From NCBI GenBank assembly GCA_018970725.1, contig JAGWVU010000006.1, forward strand, positions 1-64,000: DNA of 64,000 nucleotides, given 5' to 3'. The stretch comes from Verrucomicrobiota bacterium. Lineage in GTDB: Bacteria > Verrucomicrobiota > Verrucomicrobiia > Verrucomicrobiales > DEV007. Every line of letters begins with the position of its first letter. The first letter of the stretch is position 1. The position numbers and the translations under genes are program-made. This document shows positions 41,511 to 51,078 of the stretch, one piece after another. The notes beneath the pieces are model-generated. The model was not told where the DNA came from. It saw only the letters and a program-made list of their open reading frames with translations, and did not search any database.

Positions 41511-41879
41511 ATGCGAAAGTCCCTGACCGTCCTTTTCCTCGCCGCCGCCCTCACTTCCTGCGAAACCCTGCCCTTCCCCCAAGCAACCGGTCAGGGCGAG
41601 CCCCGGGCCAAAACCGTCCTCACCGAGGAACAGGCCGCCCGGAAATTCTTTGAAGCCTACAAACACCACAACCGTCTAGCCGCCTCACAGGTCGCCAGCC
41701 CCGCGGCGATCGGCAAGCTGAACTGGAATCCGCTGGCCGGTTCCGCCTCCAACCTTCAGCTGCAGGAAACTCCGGAAGGGTTCGCCATCACCTACGATGG
41801 CGGAGCCATTCACCTCGTGATCCTGGGAGACGGCCATGTCGGCCACAACGTGACGGACGTGCGGGTCACGGCGGATTGA
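41511..41879 (+). CDS. Small lipoprotein, function unknown
   Basis: A product of about 122 residues from the ATG at 41511, preceded by GGGAGAACC. It has a signal with lipobox ALTSC (cysteine near residue 17). The mature part includes the TEEQAARKFFEAYKHHNRLAASQVASPAAI segment and a beta-rich tail ending HNVTDVRVTAD. No family is recognised with certainty; the pattern resembles small envelope proteins that pair with LysM proteins, and a LysM lipoprotein is convergent 18 bases away. Confidence 0.65.
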   Translation: MRKSLTVLFLAAALTSCETLPFPQATGQGEPRAKTVLTEEQAARKFFEAYKHHNRLAASQVASPAAIGKLNWNPLAGSASNLQLQETPEGFAITYDGGAIHLVILGDGHVGHNVTDVRVTAD

Positions 41880-41897
41880 AGGGCCCCGCCCCCGGGC

Positions 41898-42290
41898 TCA
41901 CGGAAGCTGGAGCACCTGACCGGGCCGGATCGTGTCTCCCGTCAGGTTGTTGGCCGCCTTGAGTTTCGCCACCGTGGTGGAATTCCTCCGGCTGATCCCG
42001 TAGAGGGTATCCCCCTTTTGCACGGTGTAGGAGCCTCCGGAGGAACCTCCTTCCGGGTAGGAGGGAGCTTGGTAGTTCCCGCCACCACCCGCCTCCCCCA
42101 CCGGTGCCACTTGCACGTAGTCCGATTCCGCGGGATATCCACCCTGGCGGCCACTGTAACCCGGAGGATTGCCATAGGCATTGCCCGGGGGCGGCTCTTG
42201 TCCGGCCGCGGCGGGACCACCCGTTTTGCATCCGGTGAGGAACGAAACGAGAAGGGAGGAGGAGACAATCACAAGGGCAGAGGATCTCAT
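41898..42290 (-). CDS. LysM-domain lipoprotein
   Basis: A 130-residue protein from the ATG at 42290 with lipobox FLTGC (near residue 21). A Pro-Gly-Tyr-rich linker (about 25-85) leads to a single C-terminal LysM domain, YTVQKGDTLYGISRRNSTTVAKLKAANNL split as expected, ending PGQVLQLP. LysM binds N-acetylglucosamine in peptidoglycan, so the protein probably tethers the outer membrane to the cell wall or is a small wall-associated factor. Confidence 0.82.
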   Translation of the reverse strand: MRSSALVIVSSSLLVSFLTGCKTGGPAAAGQEPPPGNAYGNPPGYSGRQGGYPAESDYVQVAPVGEAGGGGNYQAPSYPEGGSSGGSYTVQKGDTLYGISRRNSTTVAKLKAANNLTGDTIRPGQVLQLP

Positions 42291-42436
42291 GGGAGGATCG
42301 TTGGTTGTTTTGCAAGAATCCTTAACTATCAACCACGGGTCCGTCAATCTGGAGATGGCGATTGATTTGCAAGAGGATCGGATTCACCCCGCGTCAGGAT
42401 TCTTGCGCAACCCGCCACCCTGCGGCAGGTTCCCCC

Positions 42437-43354
42437 GTGACGGTCGCCCGCCTTGTCCCCTTCAGCTTGCCCGGCCCGGTGCTTCCCCGGCTTCTGGGCC
42501 TGTGCCTGTCGCTGGCCGGGCCGCTCCCGTCCGCGCACCCGGAAATCGATCTCCGGGGGGCGGCGATCCGTTTGGACCTGATTTCCGAAGTACGTTCCAT
42601 CCGCCCCGGAGAGCCGTTCCGTGTCGGGCTCCGCATCCATCACGAACCCGGTTGGCACACTTATTGGCGGCAACCCGGGATCGTCGGAATTCCACCGAGC
42701 CTGACCTGGGCTCTCCCCGCGGGATTTGCGGCCGGGCCGATCCAGTGGCCGACTCCGGAGCGGGTCCAAATGGGGGGGCTCACGGCCTGGGGATTCGAGC
42801 GCGACGTCCTCCTGATGGTGCGAATCACTCCGCCGCCGCAAGGGGCCGGGACCCGCTCCGTCACCCTGCGGGCCAAAGGCGCGTGGATGGCCTGCGCCCG
42901 CACCTGCCACCCGGGCTGGGGGGACTTCCAGCTCTCCCTGCCCATCGGAGAGCGCACGGTTCCGGATTGGGACCCCGCCCATCGCGCCCTTTTTGTCCTC
43001 GCGGAGAAGGAACTTCCGCCCGCCTTGGAAGGTTGGCAGGCGACGGCGCGGACCGACCCCGGGGGAAACCTCCGCTTGCGCCTGCTCCCCCTGGATCCAG
43101 CCTTGGCCCCGGCTCCGGATGAGCGATGGTATTTTTACGGCTACCACCGTCAGGTGCATTCCGATGAACCGCAGGCGGTGGTCCAGCTTCCCGGGGGTGG
43201 GGTGGAATTGATCTTGCGCCCGTTTCCGATCCCGGACCCGCCCTCGGATCATCTGGAAGGGGTGCTCGAAGTGCCGGCATCCGATGGCTCCCACCGCGTC
43301 TTCGCCATCCGGGCCCCGTGGCACGAGCGCCCCATTCCTCCGGACCCGCCATGA
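42437..43354 (+). CDS. Stand-alone DsbD N-terminal-like protein
   Basis: A product of about 305 residues; I choose the GTG at 42437, which places a signal peptide (LPRLLGLCLSLAGPLPSAHP) at the start. The body is a DsbD alpha-type immunoglobulin fold: EPGWHTYWRQPGIVGIPP, WPTPERVQMGGLTAWGFE and KGAWMACARTCHPG, in which the two cysteines (CARTC) could form a redox pair. Full DsbD has a membrane domain and a C-terminal thioredoxin; both are missing here. It may pass electrons to, or share, a separate DsbD. Its stop overlaps the start of the SET-domain gene (ATGA). Confidence 0.75.
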   Translation: MTVARLVPFSLPGPVLPRLLGLCLSLAGPLPSAHPEIDLRGAAIRLDLISEVRSIRPGEPFRVGLRIHHEPGWHTYWRQPGIVGIPPSLTWALPAGFAAGPIQWPTPERVQMGGLTAWGFERDVLLMVRITPPPQGAGTRSVTLRAKGAWMACARTCHPGWGDFQLSLPIGERTVPDWDPAHRALFVLAEKELPPALEGWQATARTDPGGNLRLRLLPLDPALAPAPDERWYFYGYHRQVHSDEPQAVVQLPGGGVELILRPFPIPDPPSDHLEGVLEVPASDGSHRVFAIRAPWHERPIPPDPP

Positions 43355-43866
43355 CTCCATCCCAAAGCCGAGGCCGCTCCAAACTCTGCGAAGTCCGTGA
43401 TTCCCGGATCCACGGCCGCGGAGTTTATGCCAAAACCGCCATCCGGGACACCACCCGGATCATTGAATATATCGGGGAAAAGATCACGAAGGAAGAATCC
43501 GAGCGCCGCGGCAACCTGCAGATGGAGCGTTCCCAAGCCACGGGCGAGGCCGGCGTCTATATCTTCACGCTGGATGAGAAATGGGATCTTGACGGTGGAT
43601 TCGAGGGGAACATCGCCCGCCTGATCAATCACAGTTGCGACCCGAACTGCGAAGCCTACAACGAAAGGGGCCGCATCTGGATCTGGTCCATCCGCAACAT
43701 CGAAGCAGGCGAGGAACTGCTCTTCAACTACGGGTTCGATCTGGAAAACTACCGGGATCACCCCTGTCGCTGCGGCAGCCCGCGCTGTCCCGGATATATC
43801 GCGGGCGAGGAATACTGGCCGGAACTCCGGCGCCTGCTGGGATTGCCTCCGGAAGACGCGCCTTGA
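43351..43866 (+). CDS. SET-domain protein lysine methyltransferase
   Basis: A 171-residue protein from the ATG at 43351, which overlaps the upstream stop. The SET fold is complete: HGRGVYAKTAIRDTTRIIEYIGE, the SAM-binding and active-site RLINHSCDPNCEA, the GEELLFNYGFD tyrosine motif, and a post-SET zinc cluster CRCGSPRCPGYI. Such enzymes methylate lysine using S-adenosylmethionine. Bacterial members are minimal, with unknown targets. It could modify a ribosomal or DNA-binding protein. Confidence 0.85.
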   Translation: MTPSQSRGRSKLCEVRDSRIHGRGVYAKTAIRDTTRIIEYIGEKITKEESERRGNLQMERSQATGEAGVYIFTLDEKWDLDGGFEGNIARLINHSCDPNCEAYNERGRIWIWSIRNIEAGEELLFNYGFDLENYRDHPCRCGSPRCPGYIAGEEYWPELRRLLGLPPEDAP

Positions 43867-43882
43867 GCCCCCTTGGCTCCCT

Positions 43883-45559
43883 TCACCGGCGCGCGAGGAG
43901 TTTCTTCAAACTCAGCTTGGGCAGCTCCTTGTTTTCCGAGCGGATGTAAAACAGGACCACTCCCACCAGGAACAGGATGAGGTTGGGGGCCCAGGCCCCG
44001 AGCCAGGGCGCCAGATCTCCCGTCTTCCCCAATTCGAGGAAGACCCCGTCCAGAAAAATCAGGCCGAAGAGGATGCCAATGGCGGCGGCCACCCCACCCA
44101 ACACTCCGCGGCGCGAATGCACGATCCCCAGAGGTGTGGCCATGAGCACGATGAAGAGGCAGCGGAAAGGTTCCGCCCAGCTGAAATGCCAGGTGGCGCG
44201 GTAGGAGGACAACTTGTTCTCCGGAAGCATGGCGTTGGTTTGCAGATACGTCGTCAGTTCCGGGACCCCCAGATATTCGGCATTGTAGGAGGAACTGAGG
44301 ATATGCCAGGGGGTCTCATCCCAATCCCGCACGGTGAGCTTGGGATAGCGGTTCATCCGCGCGGTCCCGAAAGGATCATAGTCGTAGGTCTTGCAGTCCG
44401 TGAAGCTCCACTCGCGCGTGAGGTGATTCCATTTGGCGCTGGCGGCCTTGTAAGTCCGGAAAATCCTGCCCGACTCATCCTGCCACCAGATGGCCACGAA
44501 CCGCATCTCTCCCTTCACCAGATCCGCGGGAACCCCGCCCACCACCCAGGTGCGGTGATTCTGCGAGTTGCGATACATCCAGCCCCGGGCGGCATAACGA
44601 TCCCGACCGCTTTTCTCCGCGGTCTCCTTGCCGCGCCGATCGTGCAACTCCTCGAGGATGGCCTGCCGCCGCGCCTCGGCCCGGGGCGCCCACTGGTAAT
44701 TCAGGGCGAGGCACGCGAGGGAACAAAAAAGGCCGGTCGCCAACAAGGGACGGGTCACCGTGAAGAGACTTTTTCCCGCGCCAAGCATGGAAATGATCTC
44801 GTTGGAACGCGACATCCGCCCCAGGGTGTAAAGAAGGGAGAGCAGGAGCGTCACGGGAAGCACGAGGAGGACCATCTGGGGCAGTTGGACCAGATAATAC
44901 ACGCCGAGTTGGCTCAGCCCGTTGTCGGCGTAAAAGAACGTGGTGCCGTTGTCAGTGAGATCGATCACGATCCAGATGGCGAGGAAGCCACCGAAGCAGA
45001 GCCCGGCCGGAAGGGCGAATCCCCGGGCCATGTAGCGGTCGAGGATCGAGGCGCGGAGATAGAGAGCCAGGACAAAGGGCGGACTGAGGATCAGGGCCGT
45101 GGTCAACCCGAGTTGGATGAAGAAAGTCCACGGAGCGGGAATCTCTCCGACCTTGCTCACGGAAATGGTTTCCAAGTCCTGCCAGAGGCTCCAGCCGGCC
45201 CAACTCACGGCCCCGGGAACACAGGCCAGCGTCAGGGCGATTCCCTGCCCGGGCCGGGTCTTTCCGAAGAGAAGGCTGACGAGGAGGCCCAGAGCCGCCG
45301 CCGCCGTGCTGGAACCGAGCATCACGACCAGCCAGGAGGGCGGAACCCGAACCACCAACGAGTCCGCGGCCTCCTCGGCATCGGCCGCCGCGGCTCCGGC
45401 CGGGGCCTCGGCGCTGGTCATGGCCTGCTCCCGTTGCCCTTGGAGGAAGGCGTTGGACGTGTTCGAAGCGCAAAGCGCGAGGATGCCGGTGGCCAGCAGC
45501 GAAATGAACCGGATCGGGTTGGCGGTGCGGGACGCCGTAGGGGCGGAAGAGGACGGCAT
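43883..45559 (-). CDS. LptG/LptF-type LPS export permease with extra N-terminus
   Basis: A product of about 558 residues from the ATG at 45559. Residues about 180-540 match the YjgP/YjgQ (LptF/LptG) permease: LDRYMARGFALPAGLCFGGFLAIW, the helix 2-3 region, GRMSRSNEIISMLGAGKSL, a periplasmic jellyroll (about 290-460), and C-terminal helices with FRCLFIVLMATPLGIVHSRRG. The first 175 residues hold about four further membrane segments and an Ala-Glu-rich linker not present in ordinary LptG. The protein would be the inner-membrane half of the Lpt bridge moving LPS to the outer membrane; LptB is not in the window. Confidence 0.82.
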   Translation of the reverse strand: MPSSSAPTASRTANPIRFISLLATGILALCASNTSNAFLQGQREQAMTSAEAPAGAAAADAEEAADSLVVRVPPSWLVVMLGSSTAAAALGLLVSLLFGKTRPGQGIALTLACVPGAVSWAGWSLWQDLETISVSKVGEIPAPWTFFIQLGLTTALILSPPFVLALYLRASILDRYMARGFALPAGLCFGGFLAIWIVIDLTDNGTTFFYADNGLSQLGVYYLVQLPQMVLLVLPVTLLLSLLYTLGRMSRSNEIISMLGAGKSLFTVTRPLLATGLFCSLACLALNYQWAPRAEARRQAILEELHDRRGKETAEKSGRDRYAARGWMYRNSQNHRTWVVGGVPADLVKGEMRFVAIWWQDESGRIFRTYKAASAKWNHLTREWSFTDCKTYDYDPFGTARMNRYPKLTVRDWDETPWHILSSSYNAEYLGVPELTTYLQTNAMLPENKLSSYRATWHFSWAEPFRCLFIVLMATPLGIVHSRRGVLGGVAAAIGILFGLIFLDGVFLELGKTGDLAPWLGAWAPNLILFLVGVVLFYIRSENKELPKLSLKKLLARR

Positions 45560-45763
45560 GAAAACGATCGGAAAGGAGGCGGTTCGGCGCTGCGCAACGG
45601 GGCCATCGCCCACTCGTCATCCTGACGTGGATCCCCGGCCCGGTCAAGTTGCACTTCCCGCTCTGGGGAATGGGCGCGAACCGGCCCCGGATTATTCGAA
45701 ACCCGTCGGCAAATTCCATTGAGCCCCGCCGGGCACTGGCGTATCGGTATCCCTCCCCTGACA

Positions 45764-47767
45764 ATGATCTCAATCGAGGAACATGGCGCCGCCTCGCGGT
45801 TTGCGGACGAGATTCACCATCTCTTCTCCGCCAGCGGCCGCCTGTCCCGCTCCCCGGATTTCGAATACCGCCCGGAACAACAGCAAATGGCGGTGGCGGT
45901 GGCGGAGTCGTTGCAGTCCGGCACCCCGCTGATCGTCGAGGCGGGCACGGGGGTGGGAAAATCCCTCGCCTACCTTGTCCCCTCAATCCTCTACGGTTTG
46001 GACCACGGCCACAAAGTCGTGGTCTCGACGCATACCATCAATCTTCAGGAGCAGCTGATGGGCAAGGATCTTGCGATCGTCCGGAAGCTCATCGACCGGG
46101 AATTCACCTCGGTCTTGTTCAAAGGCCGGGGGAATTTCCTCTGCCCGCGCCGTCTCGAGCTGACCGGGCAGCAGCAGGGGGATCTCTTCGGCACCGGTGA
46201 TCTCGCGGAGTTGGCGGAAATCGCCGCCTGGGCGCGGGAAACCAAGGACGGGACGCTGGCAGATCTCCCGTTCACGCCGTCCCCGAGGGTCTGGGCGCAG
46301 GTTTGCAGCGAGCCACACATCTGCACGGTCAAGGCCTGCGGCCCGGTGAAATGTTTTTACCAGAAGATGCGTCGCGAGGTGCTGGCGGCCAACGTGGTGG
46401 TGGTCAATCACACCCTTCTCTTCACCCTGCTCGCCTCCCAGGATGACCTCGGGGACGACGAGCGCGAGGCCGGCATTCTTTTCCCGAATGACATCACGGT
46501 GCTGGACGAAGCCCATACCCTGGAAGACGTCGCCGCCCGCCAACTCGGGATGAGCCTGAGCCAGTCCTCCCTGAAATTCACGGTACAACGCCTCTACAAC
46601 CCCCGCAGCCGCAAAGGGTTGTTCCAAGCGACCAAGAACATCGACGGCGTCCGGGCCGCCTCCAGCCTGCTCGATGGGATCGACGATTTTTTCGACGAAA
46701 TCGAGCAGGCCTGCCAATTTGACGGCGCCGCGCGCGAGTTCCGCGTCCGTCGGCCGAACTTGGTCAACGACTCCCTCTCCGCTCCCCTGCTCGAGATCCA
46801 AAAGCTCATCTCCACCTCCGCCGAGGACGTGAAAAACGAGGGAACCAAGGCGGAACTGGCGGACATCGGGCGCCGTCTGCGCGACGCCCGGCTCGGGGTG
46901 GCTTCCTTCCTCGACTTGTCGACCGAGGATCACGTCTACTGGACGGAACGGGGCGGTGGCGATGGCGGCCGGCCAGTCAACTACACGCTCCAAGCCGCCC
47001 CGCTCGATATCTCCGAGCGACTCCGCCAGATTTTCTTCCGGCGCGGGGCGCGCTGCGTTCTGACCAGCGCGACCCTCGGCGTGGGCGATGACCAGTTGCG
47101 CTATTTCCGGGAACGGGTCGGGGCGGGCCCGGCGCGTTGCCTCGTCATCGGGAGCCCCTTCAATTACGCGGAGCAGATGAAGCTCTTCCTGGTGCGTTCG
47201 ATCGCCGATCCGCGGGATGCGGTCTACGAGGGTCAACTGGCGGAATGGATCCGCCACTTCCTCGATCTTTCGGAGGGCAGGGCCTTCGTGCTATTCACCA
47301 GCTACCGCACGATGCGGGCGATGGCGACCGAGCTGGAGGGGTATTGCGCCAGGAAAAAATTCGATCTTTTCGTGCAAGGACAGGGGGATTCCCGGTCGGT
47401 CATGCTCGAACAATTCAAGAAATCCGGCCGCGGGGTCCTGCTGGGAACCGACAGCTTCTGGACCGGTGTGGACGTGCCGGGCGAGGCCTTGTCCAACGTC
47501 ATCATCACCCGGCTTCCGTTCGCCGCGCCGGACCATCCGCTCACTGAAGCCCGTTGCGAGCAAATCGAGGAGCGCGGCGGCAATCCGTTTTATGAATACT
47601 CGGTCCCCGAAGCGATTCTCAAGCTCCGGCAGGGGCTCGGCCGTTTGATCCGCTCCAAAAAGGACAAGGGGATGGCGGTCATTCTGGACAACCGCGTTCT
47701 CGGCAAAGCCTACGGCAAGGCGTTTCTCCGGGCGATGCCCCCGGCCACCCGTCAAATCGTCGGATAA
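45764..47767 (+). CDS. DinG/XPD-type ATP-dependent DNA helicase
   Basis: A 667-residue superfamily 2 helicase from the ATG at 45764. Motifs are intact: Walker A EAGTGVGKS (about 57-65), VSTHTINLQEQL (Ia), DEAH box VLDEAHTLED, and the C-terminal motifs LGTDSFWTGVDVPGEAL (V) and KLRQGLGRLIRSKKDKG (VI). Cysteines in NFLCPRR, QVCSEPHIC, KACGPVKC and the CFYQKMRREVL context form a likely 4Fe-4S cluster region, as in DinG. It would unwind D-loops, R-loops or damaged DNA. The gene is preceded by a divergent lptG-type gene. Confidence 0.88.
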   Translation: MISIEEHGAASRFADEIHHLFSASGRLSRSPDFEYRPEQQQMAVAVAESLQSGTPLIVEAGTGVGKSLAYLVPSILYGLDHGHKVVVSTHTINLQEQLMGKDLAIVRKLIDREFTSVLFKGRGNFLCPRRLELTGQQQGDLFGTGDLAELAEIAAWARETKDGTLADLPFTPSPRVWAQVCSEPHICTVKACGPVKCFYQKMRREVLAANVVVVNHTLLFTLLASQDDLGDDEREAGILFPNDITVLDEAHTLEDVAARQLGMSLSQSSLKFTVQRLYNPRSRKGLFQATKNIDGVRAASSLLDGIDDFFDEIEQACQFDGAAREFRVRRPNLVNDSLSAPLLEIQKLISTSAEDVKNEGTKAELADIGRRLRDARLGVASFLDLSTEDHVYWTERGGGDGGRPVNYTLQAAPLDISERLRQIFFRRGARCVLTSATLGVGDDQLRYFRERVGAGPARCLVIGSPFNYAEQMKLFLVRSIADPRDAVYEGQLAEWIRHFLDLSEGRAFVLFTSYRTMRAMATELEGYCARKKFDLFVQGQGDSRSVMLEQFKKSGRGVLLGTDSFWTGVDVPGEALSNVIITRLPFAAPDHPLTEARCEQIEERGGNPFYEYSVPEAILKLRQGLGRLIRSKKDKGMAVILDNRVLGKAYGKAFLRAMPPATRQIVG

Positions 47768-47849
47768 TCCGCAATTTGTTGTCAAAGAGGCCCCGGGGCG
47801 ATTAGAATGGGTCTCCAGCCGCACGCCCCCCCTCTCCGTTCCCTCCCGC

Positions 47850-48821
47850 ATGATTCAAGTTCAGGGCCTTACCAAGACCTACCGGGGCCGCGCGGTGGTC
47901 GATGACATTTCCTTCGAGGCCGGGCGCGGGGAAATCGTTGGATTCCTCGGCCCCAACGGCGCCGGGAAGTCGACCACGATGCGCATTCTCTCCGGCTTTC
48001 TGCTGCCGACCGCCGGCAAAGTGGAGATCGCGGGCCACGACATCGTGGAAGAATCCCTGCAAGCCCGCCGCCATTTGGGTTACATGCCGGAGGATGTGCC
48101 GCTCTACCCGGAGATGCGGGTGGAGGAATATCTCCGCTACCGGGCCGGGATCAAAGGGGTCTCCCGGGAACGATTGGCCGGGCGGGTGCACGAGAACATG
48201 GAGCGCTGCGGCGTCAGCGAGGTGCGGCGGAAACTCATCGGCACGCTCTCCAAAGGCTATCGGCAACGGATCGGGTTGGCGGACGCCTTGGTCCATGATC
48301 CCTCGATCCTGATTCTCGATGAACCGACCAACGGTCTGGATCCCAACCAGATCCGCTCAGTGCGGGAAATCATCCGTTCGCTCGCGGGTCGGCACACGGT
48401 CCTCCTCTCCACCCACATCCTGGCGGAAGTGGAGGCGGTTTGTGAACGGGTCATCATTCTGGACCGGGGACGGATCAAGGCCACGGGTGATCCGTCGAGT
48501 CTGGCGCGCCGCTTGGAGCGCGGAGCCCGCCTCATCCTCGAGGCGCGGGGAGCGGGGGTCGCCACCCTCGGGACCGCGTTGCGCAAGGTGCCAGCCGTCA
48601 CCGGGGCCCGGGAGAACGACTTGGCGGACGGTTGGCGGCGCTTCGAACTGGATGTCCGGGGCGGGGAAGATCCCCGGGAGAGCCTCTTCCGCGCCGTGCA
48701 GGCGGAGCAGTGCACCTTGCGGCATCTCTCGATGGAACCAGCGACCCTCGAGGAAATCTTCGCCGGCTTGACCGCCGCGGAGAACCGGGAACCGGAAACC
48801 CAACCCGCCACCGACGCCTGA
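47850..48821 (+). CDS. gldA: ABC transporter ATPase (GldA-like)
   Basis: A 323-residue ATPase with Walker A GPNGAGKST (about 35-43), signature LSKGYRQRIGLADALVHDP, Walker B ILILDEPTNGLDPNQ and the His switch LLSTHILAE. A C-terminal extension (about 215-320) has the GldA/NatA-type regulatory pattern. It energises the adjacent permease. The three downstream genes follow with 2-9 base gaps, defining a four-gene operon. In Bacteroidota the homologous Gld proteins are needed for gliding, but in this lineage the substrate is unknown. Confidence 0.9.
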   Translation: MIQVQGLTKTYRGRAVVDDISFEAGRGEIVGFLGPNGAGKSTTMRILSGFLLPTAGKVEIAGHDIVEESLQARRHLGYMPEDVPLYPEMRVEEYLRYRAGIKGVSRERLAGRVHENMERCGVSEVRRKLIGTLSKGYRQRIGLADALVHDPSILILDEPTNGLDPNQIRSVREIIRSLAGRHTVLLSTHILAEVEAVCERVIILDRGRIKATGDPSSLARRLERGARLILEARGAGVATLGTALRKVPAVTGARENDLADGWRRFELDVRGGEDPRESLFRAVQAEQCTLRHLSMEPATLEEIFAGLTAAENREPETQPATDA

Positions 48822-48823
48822 AG

Positions 48824-49585
48824 ATGGAACCGGCCCGCCGCTTTCTGATCCTGCTGCAGCGCGAACTCGCGTCCTTCTTTTTTTCGCCCATGGCGTATTT
48901 CATCCTCGCCATGGTGATGGGCCTGAACGGCGTTGCCTTCCGCTTCGCCACGGCGCTGATGGACGGACGCGTCCAGCCCCACAGCCTCGTCTCCCTGACC
49001 TTCAACTCATTCTGGTTCCGGATGATCTTCTTCCTCCTGTTCCCGTTGCTCACGATGCGGCTCTTCGCCGAAGAACGCAAAATGGGAACCTTTGAGACCC
49101 TGATGACGGCTCCGGTGCGGGTCTCGGAGGTGGTGCTCTCGAAATACCTTGCCTGCCTGGTCTTTTACGGTGCGCTCTGGGTGCCCGTGCTGGGGAACTT
49201 CATGCTCTTCCGGATGCTCACCGGTTCCCAAGCCGCCTTTGCGGACGGCGCGTTGGTTTCCTCCGCCCTGTTGCTGCTCCTTTTGGGCGCGTTCAACATC
49301 GCCCTCGGTTGCCTGGCCTCCGCGCTTTCACGCAACCAGATCGTGGCCGCCGTAGCCGGTGGAACCCTCGTGCTGCTGCACTTTTTCCTCGGCTTCCTCG
49401 CCGGGTTTGCCAAAGTCTCGCCCGAAGTGCTTGAGCGGGTGCAATACTTCTCCAGCCTGGACCACATCAATTTCTTCGCGCAGGGACTGATCGATTCCCG
49501 GCCCGTGGTCTATTATCTCTCCGCCACCCTGTTCCTCTTGTTCCTGACGCATCAGGCCATCGGGCATCGCCGCGGCGGCCTCTGA
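48824..49585 (+). CDS. gldF: ABC transporter permease (GldF-like)
   Basis: A product of 253 residues from the ATG at 48824, two bases after the ATPase stop, preferred over upstream in-frame starts that would overlap it. It has six hydrophobic segments and the family block FEERKMGTFETLMTAPVRVSEVVLSKYLA (with the first residue as alanine) of ABC-2 permeases. A large conserved SSLDHINFFAQGLIDSRPVVYYLS block lies before the last helix. It forms the membrane channel of the Gld-type transporter. Confidence 0.88.
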   Translation: MEPARRFLILLQRELASFFFSPMAYFILAMVMGLNGVAFRFATALMDGRVQPHSLVSLTFNSFWFRMIFFLLFPLLTMRLFAEERKMGTFETLMTAPVRVSEVVLSKYLACLVFYGALWVPVLGNFMLFRMLTGSQAAFADGALVSSALLLLLLGAFNIALGCLASALSRNQIVAAVAGGTLVLLHFFLGFLAGFAKVSPEVLERVQYFSSLDHINFFAQGLIDSRPVVYYLSATLFLLFLTHQAIGHRRGGL

Positions 49586-49587
49586 AG

Positions 49588-51069
49588 ATGAACCTCTCCC
49601 GCCTCAGACCGGCCCTGACAAACCTCTCCCGGCAGCCCTGGATGCGGGGGCTGTCCCGGACATGGCACGTCCCGGCGCGCCTGCTCGCCGCCGTGTTGTT
49701 CCTCGTTCTGGTGAACGTCGTTTCGTTCCGCCACTACCATCGGTCCGACCTCACGGAAAACGCGCGGTTCACCCTCTCCGGGGTCACCCAATCCCTGATC
49801 AAGAGCCTGAAGCAGGAGGTCGAGGTCATCGGCGTCTTTCTTCCGAGCTCGGAAATCGCCGACGACGTCCGCACCCTGGTCGACGAATACCGCAAGGCTT
49901 CCGGGAAAAAGATCCGGGTGGAATGGATCGATCCGGCGCGTCAGCCGGACCGGGTGGAAGCCATCAAGGCGCGGCACAAGATCACCCTCCGCGGAAGTTC
50001 GCTCATCGTGGCCCGCGGCGCGCAACGCCGGGTCTTGCGGGAGGAAGACCTCCTGCAACGGGACGGCTCGGGCCTGATCGCGAAATTCAACGGGGAAATC
50101 GCCCTCTCGGCCGCACTCATCGAAGTCCTCGAGGAAAACCCGCGCAAACTCATCCTCGTCACCGGTCACAGCCCCGCCCCGGAATTGCAGGCCGCCGCCG
50201 AGGAACTCCGCGTGCCCGGCTCCCGCCAGAACGTGAAGCTCGAGTATGCCTCCCTCCAAACCGGCGGGATCCCGGCCGATACCAGCGTCGTGGTGATCGC
50301 CGCCCCCCAAACCGATTTCTCAGCCACCGAGATGCGCGAGCTGGAACGTTTCTGGTCGGACGGCCGCGGTTCCGTCTTCGTCAGCCTGAATCCCGACAGC
50401 CCGACCCCGCGCCTCAGGGCCTTCATCCGCGCCCTGGGCGTGGCTCCCCGTGGCGACCGGCTCATCTACCTCGAAGGGCGCCGCGGACAGCCGGAGGCCA
50501 AAATCTTCTCCGTGACCGCGTCCATCCGTCCCGGCTCCGCCATCACCCGGGACTTCGCGGGCATGGACCTTCATCTCGGCGGGCGCAGCGAGTCGCTCGA
50601 ACTTTTCCCGGACGCCGACCTGATCCGGGCCCAGAACATCCACCTGACCCCCCTGCTGGTGGCCGATCCCCGGTTCTGGGGGGAGACCGACTTCAACGCG
50701 GAGCCGATCCGCCGGGACCGCACGGATGACCACTCCGGCCCCCTCTACCTCGCCGCCGCTGTGGAGAAGGGAGCCGTGGACGATCCCAACCTGCGGGTCG
50801 ATACCCAACGGCTCGTCGTGGTGAGCAATCCCGCCATTTTCCACGGAGGACTGGACCGGGACCAGACCCAGGCGGACTTCGTCATGTCCTGCCTGAACTG
50901 GCTCATGGACCGGACCCATCTCGCCGGGATCTCGCCCAAGGAACCGGCCCGCTACGCCGTGGAACTCTCCGAAAAACAGCGCGGGCGCCTCGAACGCTTC
51001 CTCCTTTGGATCGGCCCGGGCCTCGCCATGCTGGCCGGTCTCTGGGTGGGCTGGTGGCGCCGGAAGTGA
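49588..51069 (+). CDS. gldG: GldG-like ABC auxiliary protein
   Basis: A 493-residue protein with an N-terminal membrane anchor (about 28-48), the family-typical YHRSDLTENARFTLSGVTQSLIKSL start of the soluble domain, a periplasmic alpha/beta region (about 65-400, ABC_transp_aux/GldG type) with VTGHSPAPEL, and a C-terminal membrane helix (WIGPGLAMLAGLWVGWWRRK). It is coupled to the permease by a two-base gap. In other genomes it is a structural partner of the same transporter. Confidence 0.87.
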   Translation: MNLSRLRPALTNLSRQPWMRGLSRTWHVPARLLAAVLFLVLVNVVSFRHYHRSDLTENARFTLSGVTQSLIKSLKQEVEVIGVFLPSSEIADDVRTLVDEYRKASGKKIRVEWIDPARQPDRVEAIKARHKITLRGSSLIVARGAQRRVLREEDLLQRDGSGLIAKFNGEIALSAALIEVLEENPRKLILVTGHSPAPELQAAAEELRVPGSRQNVKLEYASLQTGGIPADTSVVVIAAPQTDFSATEMRELERFWSDGRGSVFVSLNPDSPTPRLRAFIRALGVAPRGDRLIYLEGRRGQPEAKIFSVTASIRPGSAITRDFAGMDLHLGGRSESLELFPDADLIRAQNIHLTPLLVADPRFWGETDFNAEPIRRDRTDDHSGPLYLAAAVEKGAVDDPNLRVDTQRLVVVSNPAIFHGGLDRDQTQADFVMSCLNWLMDRTHLAGISPKEPARYAVELSEKQRGRLERFLLWIGPGLAMLAGLWVGWWRRK

Positions 51070-51078
51070 CCGAACCCC

